A stretch of 64,000 bases of DNA from Rhizobium sp. CF080 (GCF_000282095.2 NZ_AKKC02000002.1:1-64000), one strand, 5' to 3'; positions 26,910 to 36,443 are shown, counted from the stretch's first letter. Numbers and translations: made by a program. Notes: a model not told the origin generated them from the letters alone.

Positions 26910-28613
26910 TCAGAAGGTCTGGCCGGCGATCATGACCAGGTGTTCGACGACCGGGCCGAGCGCCAGAGCGGGCATGAAGGTGAGGCCGCCGACGATCAGG
27001 ATCGTGCCGACCAACAGGCCGACGAAGAGCGGGCCGTCGGTCGGGAAGGTGCCTGCCGAGGCCGGAACCGTCTTCTTGGCAACCAGCGAACCTGCGATCG
27101 CAAGTGCCGGGATGATGACCAGGAAGCGGCCCATCAGCATGCCGATGCCGAGCGTCACGTTGTACCAGGGCGTGTTGCCCGTAAGCCCGCCGAAAGCCGA
27201 GCCGTTGTTGGCCGCAGCCGACGTATAGGCATAGAGGATTTCGGAGAAGCCGTGCGGGCCGGCGGTGCCGATCGAGGCGACGGCGGACGGCAGGACCGTG
27301 GCGATCGCCGTGAAGACCAGCATGGCGAGCGGCAGGCAGAGGATGGCAAGCACAGCCATCTTCATCTCCTTCGCCTCGATCTTCTTGCCGAGATATTCCG
27401 GCGTGCGACCGACCATAAGCCCGGCCACGAAGACCGCGACGATGATGAAGAGGATGATGCCGTAGAAACCCGCACCGACGCCGCCGACGATGACTTCGCC
27501 GAGCTGCATGTTGATGAGCGGAATCAGGCCGCCGAGTGCCGTGAACGAACCATGCATGGCATTGACCGCACCGCAGGAGGCCGCCGTGGTGATGACAGCA
27601 AACAGCGAGGACATGGCGACGCCGAAGCGGACTTCCTTGCCTTCCATGTTACCGCCGGCAAGACCGAGCTGGTGCATGAGAGGATTGCCGGCCGCTTCCG
27701 CCCAGTAGGTGATACCGACACCGACGATGAACAGGATGCCCATCGAGGTGAGGATCGCCCAGCCCTGGCGCTGGTTGCCGACCATGCGGCCGAAAACGTT
27801 GGTGAAGCCCGCGCCGATCGCGAAGATCGACAGCATCTGGATCATGTTGGAGATGTTGTCGGGGTTCTCGAACGGATGGGCGGAGTTGGCGTTGAAGAAG
27901 CCACCGCCGTTAGTGCCGAGCATCTTGATGGCAAGCTGCGAGGCGACCGGACCGAGAGCGATGGTCTGCTTGGCGCCTTCCAGCGTCGTTACCTCGACAT
28001 AAGGCCCAAGCGTCTGCGGCACGCCGAGATAGACATAGACCAGCGTCAGCACGATGCAGATCGGCAGCAGGATGTAGAGCGTGGCGCGGGTCATATCGAC
28101 CCAGAAATTGCCGATCGCCTTACCCGATGCGCGCGAAAAGGCGCGGATCAGGCCGACGGCAATCGCCATGCCGGTCGCGGCAGAAACGAAGTTCTGCACG
28201 TTGAGGCCCATCATCTGGGTGAGATAGGACATGGTGCTTTCGCCACCGTAGTTCTGCCAGTTGGTATTGCTGACGAAACTGACGGCGGTGTTGAAGGAAA
28301 GCTCCGGCGGTACGGCGCCCATGCCGGCCGGATTATAGGGCAGGCCGGCCTGCAGCCGCATCACCGCATAAAGCACGAGGACGCCGAAGAGGTTGAACAT
28401 CAGCATGGCGAAGGCATAGGAGGTCCAATGCTGGTCTTCGCGTTCGCTGGTGCCGGCCACGGCATAAAGTCCCCGTTCGATCGGAACGAGGACGGGTGAC
28501 AGAAAAGTGCGCTCGCCTGAAAAGACACGCGTCATGTAACCGCCGAGCGGTTTGACGAGCGCGATGATGATCCCGCAATAAAGCAGGATCTGAAGCCATC
28601 CGTTGAGGGTCAT
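26910..28613 (-). CDS. kdpA: Potassium channel-like subunit KdpA
   Basis: This 567-residue ten-span inner-membrane subunit of the SKT superfamily carries K+ selectivity. Recognisable parts are the start [40 protein letters not shown] (first pore loop), [19 protein letters not shown] (second), [20 protein letters not shown] and [11 protein letters not shown]. Length matches the family. It begins 51 bases after kdpF. Confidence 0.97.
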   Translation of the reverse strand: MTLNGWLQILLYCGIIIALVKPLGGYMTRVFSGERTFLSPVLVPIERGLYAVAGTSEREDQHWTSYAFAMLMFNLFGVLVLYAVMRLQAGLPYNPAGMGAVPPELSFNTAVSFVSNTNWQNYGGESTMSYLTQMMGLNVQNFVSAATGMAIAVGLIRAFSRASGKAIGNFWVDMTRATLYILLPICIVLTLVYVYLGVPQTLGPYVEVTTLEGAKQTIALGPVASQLAIKMLGTNGGGFFNANSAHPFENPDNISNMIQMLSIFAIGAGFTNVFGRMVGNQRQGWAILTSMGILFIVGVGITYWAEAAGNPLMHQLGLAGGNMEGKEVRFGVAMSSLFAVITTAASCGAVNAMHGSFTALGGLIPLINMQLGEVIVGGVGAGFYGIILFIIVAVFVAGLMVGRTPEYLGKKIEAKEMKMAVLAILCLPLAMLVFTAIATVLPSAVASIGTAGPHGFSEILYAYTSAAANNGSAFGGLTGNTPWYNVTLGIGMLMGRFLVIIPALAIAGSLVAKKTVPASAGTFPTDGPLFVGLLVGTILIVGGLTFMPALALGPVVEHLVMIAGQTF

Positions 28614-28664
28614 TTGGGGTTAACTTTCAATACCCGGCAGCTTGACTAGAAGCGCCAGTTCTCT

Positions 28665-28754
28665 TCAAAAGCGTTCTGGACGAATGAGAGCGTAGGTGAG
28701 GTAGACGGTGAGGAACACGGTCACGGCACCGCTCAGGACATAATCGAGGATCAT
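28665..28754 (-). CDS. kdpF: Potassium pump small subunit KdpF
   Basis: A 29-residue single-span peptide (MILDYVLSGAVTVFLTVYLT, ending YALIRPERF) with GGAGAAG upstream. The C-terminal ALIRPERF pattern is typical of KdpF, which stabilises the complex at the KdpA-KdpB interface. It is the second frame of the operon. Confidence 0.88.
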   Translation of the reverse strand: MILDYVLSGAVTVFLTVYLTYALIRPERF

Positions 28755-28768
28755 CGGAGCTTCTCCCT

Positions 28769-28852
28769 TCAAAGCCTGTCGCAGGCACGGGTGTAGGCAA
28801 AGCAGAGACCGAAAAAGACGACTGCGGTGCCGAGTAGAATGACGTCCATCAT
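28769..28852 (-). CDS. 27-aa hydrophobic peptide ahead of kdpF
   Basis: Start ATG-ATG with CAGGAGT 7 bases upstream; it ends 14 bases before kdpF starts. The peptide is almost wholly one hydrophobic span (DVILLGTAVVFFGLCFAY) with the tail TRACDRL. As I recall, a peptide of this form (hydrophobic span, then RACDRL or RACERL) precedes kdpF in many alphaproteobacteria and usually goes unannotated. A role in the Kdp complex is inferred from position only. Confidence 0.6.
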   Translation of the reverse strand: MMDVILLGTAVVFFGLCFAYTRACDRL

Positions 28853-28965
28853 GGATCTGGACTCCTGTTGTTAAGGCGAGGCCGGACAAGGTAAAGGGTG
28901 CCATCCTGATGGGACGGCACCTTGATGCTTTCCGGCTTGGAGATGATCTTTTGCGATCTCTCGGA

Positions 28966-28994
28966 CCCTAATATGCGGCGCGACCGCATAGGGG
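28966..28994 (-). promoter_or_regulatory. Dyad in the kdp leader region, candidate operator
   Basis: ATGCGG (28973-28978), 5 bases, CCGCAT (28984-28989), flanked by CCCTA and AGGGG giving an imperfect longer dyad. A second palindrome, TCCTATAGGA, lies at about 29028-29037. Both are in the 213-base gap upstream of the first kdp frame, where a KdpE-controlled promoter is expected. I cannot tell which, if either, is the KdpE site. Confidence 0.35.
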
Positions 28995-29065
28995 TTCGAG
29001 ACGGAGCGCAGAGGAAAGAAATAAAAATCCTATAGGAATTTCGTTCTTTCCGGCGGCGGCTATCC

Positions 29066-29230
29066 TCAGGATGCGGCCGCAAAGGTTATCGCGTAGGCGG
29101 TGACGAGCATTACCAGCATGACTGCGAGCATGCCGAGGATGATGTTCGAAGCACGCAGGCGGTCTGGCTTCCCGAAAGGGCGGGAGCGCGGATAGACATT
29201 CCCACGCATATAGTAGATGGCCCTGGACAT
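29066..29230 (-). CDS. Small membrane protein, 54 aa
   Basis: The ATG has GAGGAGA 6 bases upstream. A basic N-terminus (MSRAIYYMRGNVYPRSRPFG) is followed by a hydrophobic span (IILGMLAVMLVMLVTAYAI) and a short Ala tail. It begins 11 bases after the stop of the gene at 29242, so these small genes form one operon. No family is recognised. Confidence 0.6.
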   Translation of the reverse strand: MSRAIYYMRGNVYPRSRPFGKPDRLRASNIILGMLAVMLVMLVTAYAITFAAAS

Positions 29231-29241
29231 CGGCATTCTCC

Positions 29242-29532
29242 TCACGCCCGTCCCACGATCTTCATGTGGGAGCTTTTCGCCCGAGAGCGGCTGACCGGCG
29301 GCTCGAAAACCGGCCCGAGGCTCAAGGTCACGTCTTCCGGGACGCAGCAGACGGCGCCGGGCTCATGATCGCTTTCGAACATCGCGAAATGCACCGCCGA
29401 CGCCCGGTCGGTGAAGAGGCCGCCGATGAGACCTTCCCGGTCGGAGACGACCCAGCGGCCACCGGCATCGCGGCCGACCGTGAAACGCACGCCACGCGCG
29501 GGAGGTTCGCTTTTCAACATTGCCTTGCTCAT
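29242..29532 (-). CDS. Conserved rhizobial hypothetical protein, 96 aa
   Basis: The soluble core reads GVRFTVGRDAGGRWVVSD followed by GLIGGLFTDRASAVHFAMFESD, a pattern I recall from uncharacterised rhizobial proteins. The fold may be a small beta sheet with one helix. ATG 29532 is chosen because GAGGAGAAACACG lies directly before it. It is the middle gene of a three-gene small operon (29723 to 29066). Function is unknown. Confidence 0.65.
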   Translation of the reverse strand: MSKAMLKSEPPARGVRFTVGRDAGGRWVVSDREGLIGGLFTDRASAVHFAMFESDHEPGAVCCVPEDVTLSLGPVFEPPVSRSRAKSSHMKIVGRA

Positions 29533-29543
29533 CGTGTTTCTCC

Positions 29544-29723
29544 TCAAGCCACCATCATGGAAACAAGGCCCGCGGCGCAGAGGCCGAGACCGATGACGCC
29601 GAGAAGCCTCAGGAAGACCCCGAGATTCGCATCGACCGGGCGACCTGGCTGCGACAGCCGGCGCTGCTGGGCCTTGGCTTCAGCCAGATGCAGGACGTAG
29701 ACGTTCCCCAAACGACCAAACAT
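29544..29723 (-). CDS. Small membrane protein, 59 aa
   Basis: AAGGAGTGA lies 6 bases before the ATG. The peptide starts MFGRLGNVYVLHLAEAKAQQ, a polar amphipathic half, then has a hydrophobic span (FLRLLGVIGLGLCAAGLVSMMV). It is the first gene of the small operon upstream of kdp; the next start is 11 bases downstream. Function is unknown. Confidence 0.6.
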   Translation of the reverse strand: MFGRLGNVYVLHLAEAKAQQRRLSQPGRPVDANLGVFLRLLGVIGLGLCAAGLVSMMVA

Positions 29724-29958
29724 TTCAGTCACTCCTTGTTGGGATTGGCTCGCGGCATTGTTCGCACGGAGCCGGCATCGAAACCGATGCACGATCCAGA
29801 AGGTAGCGACGGCCTCATAGGCTTTCGATTGGGCGTCGGGCACGAAGAAATAGGGAATCCATATAAGCATCCGTGATTTTTCATTTGCGCCGCAGCATTC
29901 CGGGCGGCATGTTCGAAATCCTCGAACTATAAAAGACTTGGGAAATGGAATTCAGATC

Positions 29959-31206
29959 ATGACAGCAGATGCGATCGTGCTGGGAGCCGGCATTGTCGGC
30001 GTTTCGACGGCATTGCAGCTCGCCCGGCGCGGCAAATCGGTGGTGCTCGTCGACCGGAAGGAACCCGGGATGGAGACATCCTACGGCAATGCCGGGCTGA
30101 TCCAGCGCGAGGGCGTCGTACCCTATGGCTTTCCCCAGCAGTTCGGCCTGATCCTGCGTTATGCCATGAACAACCGCATCGACGCGCATTTCCACTGGCG
30201 GGCGATCCCATCAGTCACCTCGTTCCTGGCGAAATACTGGTGGCATTCGAACCTGACCCGCCACCAGCTGATCGCGCGCGCCTATGCGCCGCTGATAGAG
30301 CACTCGATCGCGACCCATAACGAGCTGATCGAGGAAGCCGGGGCCCAGGATCTGATCGCCAAGAACGGCTGGACGGAGGTGTTCCGCACCCGCGCCAAGC
30401 ATGACGGCGAGATCGGCGAGGCCGAACGGCTCCGCAAGGAGTACGGCGTCGCCTTCAAGGAGCTTTCGCCTACCGATATCGCCGAACAGGAGCCCAATCT
30501 TTCCACCGATTTCGTCGGCGGCCTGCGTTGGGAAGACCCATGGTCGGTCAAGGACCCGCTGGCGCTGACGCGCGCCTATGTGGCGCTGTTCGAAAAGCTC
30601 GGCGGCCGCGTGCTGAAGGGCGATGCCAAGAGCCTGTCGCAGACCAAGACCGGCTGGCGGATCGTCGCGGGCGAAGGCACGGTGGAAGCCAAGGACGTGG
30701 TGGTGGCGCTCGGCCCCTGGTCCGATACGGTTACGAAGCCGCTCGGCTACAATTTCCTGGTCGGCGTCAAACGCGGCTACCACATGCACTATGCGGCCAA
30801 GGGCAATGCCAAGCTCAACGGCTGGACCATGGATGCGGAGCGCGGCTATTTCCTGGCGCCGATGAACCAGGGTATTCGGCTGACGACGGGCGCGGAATTC
30901 GCCCGCCGCGATGCGCCGAAGACGCCTGTTCAGCTCGATCGCGCCGAGGCCGTCGCGCGCAGCATATTCCCGCTGGCGGAGCGGCTCGACAGCGAGCCGT
31001 GGATGGGCGCCCGCCCCTGCACGCCGGACATGATGCCGGTGATCGGCAAGGCGCCGCGGCACGAGGGCCTCTGGTTCGCCTTCGGCCACGCGCATCACGG
31101 CCTGACGCTTGGACCAGTGACCGGGCAGGTGATCGCCGAAGCGATCACGGGGCAGAAGCCGCTGATCGATATCTCGGCCTATCGCCCGGAGCGTTTCAAC
31201 GCCTAG
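29959..31206 (+). CDS. FAD-dependent D-amino-acid dehydrogenase-like oxidoreductase
   Basis: This 415-residue DAO-family flavoprotein has the N-terminal dinucleotide motif AIVLGAGIVGVSTALQLARRG and the family C-terminal FGHAHHGLTLGPVTGQVIAE segment that contacts FAD. It would oxidise an amino acid or amine; DadA-type D-amino acid dehydrogenase is the closest general match. ATG 29959 is used because the FAD motif begins right after it. A PuuB-like oxidase follows 81 bases downstream, so both may serve amine or amino acid breakdown. Confidence 0.85.
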   Translation: MTADAIVLGAGIVGVSTALQLARRGKSVVLVDRKEPGMETSYGNAGLIQREGVVPYGFPQQFGLILRYAMNNRIDAHFHWRAIPSVTSFLAKYWWHSNLTRHQLIARAYAPLIEHSIATHNELIEEAGAQDLIAKNGWTEVFRTRAKHDGEIGEAERLRKEYGVAFKELSPTDIAEQEPNLSTDFVGGLRWEDPWSVKDPLALTRAYVALFEKLGGRVLKGDAKSLSQTKTGWRIVAGEGTVEAKDVVVALGPWSDTVTKPLGYNFLVGVKRGYHMHYAAKGNAKLNGWTMDAERGYFLAPMNQGIRLTTGAEFARRDAPKTPVQLDRAEAVARSIFPLAERLDSEPWMGARPCTPDMMPVIGKAPRHEGLWFAFGHAHHGLTLGPVTGQVIAEAITGQKPLIDISAYRPERFNA

Positions 31207-31287
31207 CCTTACATAAAGAGTGGGCTGGCCAGCAGGCGGCAGGGGCTGTCGGGCGTGACCGACGGGCCTATATTCGGACGGTGTGAG

Positions 31288-32586
31288 ATGGTCTTCGAGA
31301 CAAGCGACAATCCCCGCCACACGAATTCGTGGTACGCGGCCTCGGCCAAGGACAAGCGTGTCCGCCCTGCCCTCGAAGGCGCGATAGAAGCAGATGTCTG
31401 CGTCGTCGGCGCCGGATTCACCGGGATTTCCGCGGCGCTGGAGCTTGCCGAACGCGGTTATTCGGTCGTGGTGCTGGAAGCAGAACGTATCGGCTTTGGC
31501 GCCTCGGGCCGCAATGGCGGCCAGATCGTCAATGGCTACAGCCGCGATCTCGAAACCATCGCCGGCCGTTATGGCCGCGACAAGGCGGTGAAGCTCGGGG
31601 CGATGTCGCTCGAAGGCGGTGAGATCATCCGCAGCCGCGTCGTGAAATACGGGATCGACTGCGATCTGGTGCATGGCGGCTTCTTCGCGGCCTTCACGAA
31701 CAAGCAGATCCGCGAAATGGAGCATCACAAGGCCGATTGGGAACGATACGGCCATGGCGGGCTGGAGATGGTCTCGAAGGCCGAGGTCGGACGGTACGTG
31801 AAGACCGACCGTTATGCCGGCGGCATGATCGACAGGCTCGGCGGCCATATCCACCCGCTCAATCTGGTGCTCGGGGAAGCCGCTGCTTTCGAAAGCCTTG
31901 GCGGACGCATCTTCGAAGCTTCGCGCGTGACAAGTCTCGACATGGGCGAAAAGCCGGTGGTGCGAACCGAAAACGGTTCGGTGAAAGCCTCTTACGTGCT
32001 CGTCTGCGGCAACGCCTATCTCTCCCCGCAATTTCCGGAGATCAGCGGCCGGATGATGCCGGTTTCCAGCCAGGTTATGGCGACGGAACCGCTCGACGCC
32101 GCGCTGATCGAAAGCCTGCTGCCGGCCAATTATTGCGTCGAGGACGCCAATTACATCCTCGACTACTACAGGCGCACCGCGGACAACCGGCTGCTCTATG
32201 GCGGCGGCATCGGTTATGGTGGCCATGACCCGAGCGACCTCACGGGGGTCATCCGCCCCAACATGCTGAAGACGTTTCCGCAACTGAAGGACGTAAAGAT
32301 CGACTACGCCTGGAGCGGCAATTTCGCGCTGACCCTCACCCGCATCCCGCATATGGGGAAACTGTCGGACAAGGTCTATTTCTCACACGGCGACAGCGGC
32401 CACGGAGTGACCACCACCCATCTGCTCGGCAAAATCCTCGGCGAGGCGGTCGCCGGCCATGCGGAACGTTTCGACATCTGGTCGTCGCTGCCCAACCTGC
32501 CGTTTCCGGGCGGACAGACGTTCCGGGTCCCGCTTACCGTGCTCGGCGCCTGGTGGTATGGCTGGCGCGACCGGTTGGGCGTCTGA
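31288..32586 (+). CDS. PuuB-like gamma-glutamylputrescine oxidoreductase family
   Basis: This 432-residue FAD enzyme of the PuuB/OrdL group begins NPRHTNSWYAASA and has the FAD motif CVVGAGFTGISAALELAERG, then FGASGRNGGQIVNGYSRD, and a C-terminal SHGDSGHGVTTTHLLGK. In E. coli PuuB oxidises gamma-glutamylputrescine. No other puu genes are next to it, so the true substrate may be another amine. A GTG at 31255 would add 11 residues; ATG 31288 is preferred by family length. The stop lies 8 bases from the convergent tetR. Confidence 0.85.
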   Translation: MVFETSDNPRHTNSWYAASAKDKRVRPALEGAIEADVCVVGAGFTGISAALELAERGYSVVVLEAERIGFGASGRNGGQIVNGYSRDLETIAGRYGRDKAVKLGAMSLEGGEIIRSRVVKYGIDCDLVHGGFFAAFTNKQIREMEHHKADWERYGHGGLEMVSKAEVGRYVKTDRYAGGMIDRLGGHIHPLNLVLGEAAAFESLGGRIFEASRVTSLDMGEKPVVRTENGSVKASYVLVCGNAYLSPQFPEISGRMMPVSSQVMATEPLDAALIESLLPANYCVEDANYILDYYRRTADNRLLYGGGIGYGGHDPSDLTGVIRPNMLKTFPQLKDVKIDYAWSGNFALTLTRIPHMGKLSDKVYFSHGDSGHGVTTTHLLGKILGEAVAGHAERFDIWSSLPNLPFPGGQTFRVPLTVLGAWWYGWRDRLGV

Positions 32587-32594
32587 TCAACGGA

Positions 32595-33251
32595 TCAGAG
32601 CGAAGCTGGGAAGCTGCCGGTGAAATAATAGGTCGCCTGCGCGCTGATGATGGACTTGAACTGCGCTACGGCCCTGGCGGCTTCGTCTTCCGGAACCATG
32701 AGAGCCAGCCGCATGGTCGCACCCGACAGGTGGAACATCACCAGGAGCGTCTGTGCATAACTTTCGCGAAGCGGCTCTTCCACAAAGGGCTCGGTGGCCT
32801 TGTAGAATACATCAGCCTGAAAGCGGGTCTCGGCAATATCCAGATCCGCAAGCGCCTTGTCGGCCTGGATCGCGTTCAGGAGATCTTGAAGCGATGGCCT
32901 CTCCCGCATGTTATAATAGTACAGATCGAAAAGTGCGGCCGGTGCCTGCAGCGCGTCTTCGGCGGTGGCGATCTTTTCAATCTGCCCCGTTACCAAGGAA
33001 CGAACCTCTTCGACATAACGTTCGTAAAGCGTTGCGATGATGGCGGACTTGTTCGGGAAATACTGATAGACGGATGCGATGGGCCCGCCGGAAAGAGCGG
33101 CGATCTCCTTCATGGTCACTGCGTCGATGCCCTTCTGGCCGATCAGTTCCATGGATACTTTCAGGATCTCATCGATACGCTCGCGGCTTCGTTCCTGTTT
33201 CGGCACCCGGCGAAGGGAACCCCGCCCCGGTCCTTGCGTCGAATCTGGCAT
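32595..33251 (-). CDS. TetR family transcriptional regulator
   Basis: This 218-residue regulator has an N-terminal helix-turn-helix (KQERSRERIDEILKVSMELI, then VTMKEIAALSGGPIASVYQYFPNKSAI) and a helical ligand domain. ATG 33251 is given; a TTG at 33257, 5 bases after GGAG, is an equally good start. It converges with the PuuB-like gene and might control the two flavoenzymes, but nothing in the sequence proves that. The effector is unknown. Confidence 0.9.
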   Translation of the reverse strand: MPDSTQGPGRGSLRRVPKQERSRERIDEILKVSMELIGQKGIDAVTMKEIAALSGGPIASVYQYFPNKSAIIATLYERYVEEVRSLVTGQIEKIATAEDALQAPAALFDLYYYNMRERPSLQDLLNAIQADKALADLDIAETRFQADVFYKATEPFVEEPLRESYAQTLLVMFHLSGATMRLALMVPEDEAARAVAQFKSIISAQATYYFTGSFPASL

Positions 33252-33469
33252 CCGCAAACCGTCTCCTAAAACACCTGTCAGCCGTTGCCTGTCGTTGCCG
33301 GTGAAATCTCCGGTAAGTCAGGCGGAATTGCTTGAACGCAAAACTGTTGTTTATACGGCGCCCGAAGAGCATCGGATCACGAAGCCTGGTAATTTTTAGA
33401 ATACTTTCCACGCCCATGCACAAGACAGGACATCGGAGAAAACGAGAGCCTAAATCCTATTATCTATGC

Positions 33470-34000
33470 TCACAGGAGCTTAGCAATACCATCAAAAGCC
33501 TTATCGACGATGGTATTAAGACTTGCGTTGATGTCGACGGTTACCACGCCGGGCTCAAATTCCGGGCTTTCCAGGGTGGCAAGCTGGCTCTGAAGCAGCG
33601 ATGCAGGCATGAAATGGCCGGTGCGTGCGCCCATCCGCTGCTCAAGCACCTTGGGGTCGCCGGTGAGGAAGATGAAATAGAGCGTGCCGCCGCTCTCCCG
33701 CCGCAGCCGGTCCCGGTAGGTTTGTTTCAGGGCAGAGCACGAGACAACCACGCTTTCGCCCCGTCCCGTTGCCCTGGCCAATTCGCTGCCGACGAGATCG
33801 AGCCAGGGCCAGCGGTCGTCGTCGGTCAGCGGAATGCCTTTCGCCATCTTGGCGACATTCACCTCCGGATGCAGACGGTCACCTTCCACGAACGCGCAAT
33901 CGAGACGCGCGGCGAGATGTTCGCCGACCGATGTCTTCCCCGATCCGCTGACACCCATGACGACGATGGCAAGAGGGGACGAAAGTTTGAGTGCGGGCAT
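33470..34000 (-). CDS. gntK: Gluconokinase
   Basis: This 176-residue thermoresistant-type gluconokinase phosphorylates gluconate to 6-phosphogluconate. It shows Walker A VMGVSGSGKTSVGEHLAARL, the FVEGDRLHPEVNVAKMAKGIPLTDDDRWPWL block, CSALKQTYRDRLR, and the RTGHFMPASLLQSQLATLE block, all diagnostic. It stands alone with no gluconate transporter nearby. Confidence 0.96.
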   Translation of the reverse strand: MPALKLSSPLAIVVMGVSGSGKTSVGEHLAARLDCAFVEGDRLHPEVNVAKMAKGIPLTDDDRWPWLDLVGSELARATGRGESVVVSCSALKQTYRDRLRRESGGTLYFIFLTGDPKVLEQRMGARTGHFMPASLLQSQLATLESPEFEPGVVTVDINASLNTIVDKAFDGIAKLL

Positions 34001-34169
34001 GAATAACTTCCATTGAGAACACGTTCAGGGGGGCGGAAGGGTCGAAGGACAAAACGGAGTTAACCTCAGGTTTTCCAATTCTCTTACGGGAACCTTAGAG
34101 AGAGTGCGATAGAAGGCTCTCCTTAAAAGTGCATTCTACCCTCACCGGATTCAACTTGGGACCCACGTC

Positions 34170-35408
34170 ATGCGGAGACTCATCGATAATACAGCGTTTC
34201 GCATCTATCATATCCTGCGCGATACGGGCGGCAATTTTGCGATAGCGACGGCTCTCGCGCTGCCGATCCTCGTTGCGACCGCTGGTGGCGCTATCGATTT
34301 TGCCCAGGCTTCGTTCGAACGCGCCAAACTGCAGGGTACGCTCGACGCGGCTTTGCTGAGCGCCGTTGCGAAACCCGATATCACCAGTCAGCGCCGGGAA
34401 GCGCTGCGCTTTCTGACCGATGCGGTTCCGGAAGACGCTGATCTCGACACCGCACTCGTCGTCGCGGGAAATAGCGACGGCAGCCTGACAGGCACCTATG
34501 CCCAAGGCGTGCCTACAAATTTCCTCGGCCTGCTCGGCATCCACAGCATCGACGTCAAGGTCCAATCCACCGCCATCGCGAACAGGAACCCGAAGCCATC
34601 CGGCGCATGCATCTACGTGCTCGGCAATGCGTCGCAGGCGGTCCTGATCAATTCGGGCGCCAACGTGCATTCGGAGAAATGCGGCGTGGAGGTCAGTTCG
34701 ACCCAAAATCCGGCCTTCATCATGAATAGCGGCGCGACGATCGATACGGCCAGCTTCTGCGTTGCCGGCACCCAATATATCAAGAACGGTGGGACACTCA
34801 GCAACCTGAAGCCCGGCTGCAAGGTTTCCGCAGAGCCCTATGCCGGCGGCATTGCCGAGCCGGCCGTCTCCTCGACCTGCACCACCAGCGGCACGAAGGA
34901 CGGCGCGGTGCAGGAACTTGCGCCCGGCGTCCATTGCGGCACCACCTTCAACGGGTCGCCGAAGATCACGTTCAAACCCGGCCTCCACATCGTCAAAGGC
35001 CGAATGATCATCAATTCCGGTTCGACGGTCGTCGCGGAGGGAGTGACCTTCTATTTTCCCGACACCGACAGCGAAATCCGCGCCAATGGCAGCTTGAGCT
35101 TCACCGCATCGGCGCCGACCAGCGGCACCTACAAGGGCATCCTGATGTTCGAAAAGACCAGCGATGCCGCCAACAATGCCCGCAAGCAGCAATACATCTT
35201 CAACGGTTCCAATGGGGAAACTCTCAAGGGAGTGATCCATCTTCCGAACCGCGACGTCACCTACAATTCGACGACGAACCAGACGAATCTCATCACGCTG
35301 GTGGTCAATACCATGATCATGAACTCGTCCAACTGGACGATCGAACCCTATACGGGAGTTGCGGGCGGGACCGGTTCCGAGATCACCTCGGTGCGCCTCG
35401 TCAACTGA
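34170..35408 (+). CDS. TadE/TadG-like protein with repeat-rich C-terminal part
   Basis: This 412-residue protein begins with a cytoplasmic start and a single hydrophobic span (GNFAIATALALPILVATAGGAIDFAQA), the TadE/G-like pilin-type N-terminus. The rest is extracytoplasmic. It has seven or so cysteines and repeated short units such as INSGANV, MNSGATIDT, INSGSTVVAEG and MNSSNWTIEP, which suggest a beta-solenoid. No other tad/cpa pilus gene lies nearby. It may be a surface or pseudopilin-like protein. Divergent from gntK. Confidence 0.75.
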   Translation: MRRLIDNTAFRIYHILRDTGGNFAIATALALPILVATAGGAIDFAQASFERAKLQGTLDAALLSAVAKPDITSQRREALRFLTDAVPEDADLDTALVVAGNSDGSLTGTYAQGVPTNFLGLLGIHSIDVKVQSTAIANRNPKPSGACIYVLGNASQAVLINSGANVHSEKCGVEVSSTQNPAFIMNSGATIDTASFCVAGTQYIKNGGTLSNLKPGCKVSAEPYAGGIAEPAVSSTCTTSGTKDGAVQELAPGVHCGTTFNGSPKITFKPGLHIVKGRMIINSGSTVVAEGVTFYFPDTDSEIRANGSLSFTASAPTSGTYKGILMFEKTSDAANNARKQQYIFNGSNGETLKGVIHLPNRDVTYNSTTNQTNLITLVVNTMIMNSSNWTIEPYTGVAGGTGSEITSVRLVN

Positions 35409-35411
35409 CGC

Positions 35412-36443
35412 TCAACGCTGCCGCGCATCCTTGCCGAGCACGATGGGCATCAGCACCGACAGGAACATCAGCCGCAGCACGTGATGGGCGCCGACATAGG
35501 TGGGGTCGGCATGCAGCATCACCGCCATCGCCGACATGGTCTCGAGCCCGCCCGGCGCAAAGGCGATCAGTGCCGCATCGAGCGGCACGCCGGTCAGATA
35601 GGAAACGCCGCCGGCAATCCCGGCCGCGAGGACGATGACGACCACCGTCACCACGCCGCCGGCCACGAAGGCGGTGCGCAATTCGCTGATCGACACGCCG
35701 CAGAAGCGTGTGCCGATAACCGAGCCGAGGACCACATAGGTCGGAACCAGGAGCCAGTTCGGAACGCCGCCGCTGATGAACCCGGTCACATGCGTGGCGA
35801 TCGACACCACGACGCCGCCGAGCAGCAGCGCTGCCGGAAAATTCCAACGCATGAACAGCAGGCCGAACAGCGCCGAGACCGCGAGCATGGCGACCAGAAC
35901 TGGGGTGTTCATCGCCAGCGGAATCACAACGGGATCGGTGCCGACGAGATCGAAGATTTCGACGATCAGCGGGACGGTGATGGTCAGTGCCAGAACGCGC
36001 ACGCTCTGGCCGACGCTGACGGCGCGCAGGTCGCAGCGGGTTTCGGCAGCGAGGCTCAGCACATAGCTCAGATGGCCGGGGGATGAGGCGAGCAACGCGG
36101 TAATCCGGTCATAATGGAAGAACCGCTGCAGTACCCAGGAACTCACATAGAGCAGGATCACGACCGCCACGAGCACCATGACGAAACTCAGCGGCCAAGT
36201 GCGCGCCGCGACGATCACCTCAGGCGTGACGGTCGCCCCCATCGATACCCCGACGATGATGAAACAGACATTGCGGACCTGCGCCGGCACCGTCAGGTTC
36301 AGCCCGGCGAGCCCTGCAATGGTGATCGCGATTGCCGGACCGATGAGATAGGGGGCTGGAAAGGCAACGAGAATTGCAATCAACGCACCGGCGGTGCCGA
36401 TCAGCGCAGTCAGCGCAAATGCGCGCAATTCCGAAGGGGACAT
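35412..36443 (-). CDS. AbrB family inner-membrane protein
   Basis: This 343-residue protein has about nine to ten hydrophobic spans and the duplicated AbrB (PF05145-type) pattern: FPAPYLIGPAIAITIAG, ASSPGHLSYVLSLAAE in the first repeat, and FAPGGLETMSAMAVMLHADPTYVGAHHVLRL in the second. Members were once called ammonia monooxygenase or AidB regulator; the substrate is unsettled and it is best viewed as a putative transporter. It converges with the TadG-like gene. Confidence 0.88.
   Translation of the reverse strand: MSPSELRAFALTALIGTAGALIAILVAFPAPYLIGPAIAITIAGLAGLNLTVPAQVRNVCFIIVGVSMGATVTPEVIVAARTWPLSFVMVLVAVVILLYVSSWVLQRFFHYDRITALLASSPGHLSYVLSLAAETRCDLRAVSVGQSVRVLALTITVPLIVEIFDLVGTDPVVIPLAMNTPVLVAMLAVSALFGLLFMRWNFPAALLLGGVVVSIATHVTGFISGGVPNWLLVPTYVVLGSVIGTRFCGVSISELRTAFVAGGVVTVVVIVLAAGIAGGVSYLTGVPLDAALIAFAPGGLETMSAMAVMLHADPTYVGAHHVLRLMFLSVLMPIVLGKDARQR

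Noticed and set aside
28500-28530. TGTAACC inside kdpA, considered as another SigF-type promoter
   Set aside because: It lies within coding sequence and has no matching -10 element or downstream gene start in that orientation.
30211-32352. A 713-codon minus-strand frame opposite the two flavoenzymes
   Set aside because: Both plus-strand genes have complete FAD motifs; the opposite frame is compositionally antisense.
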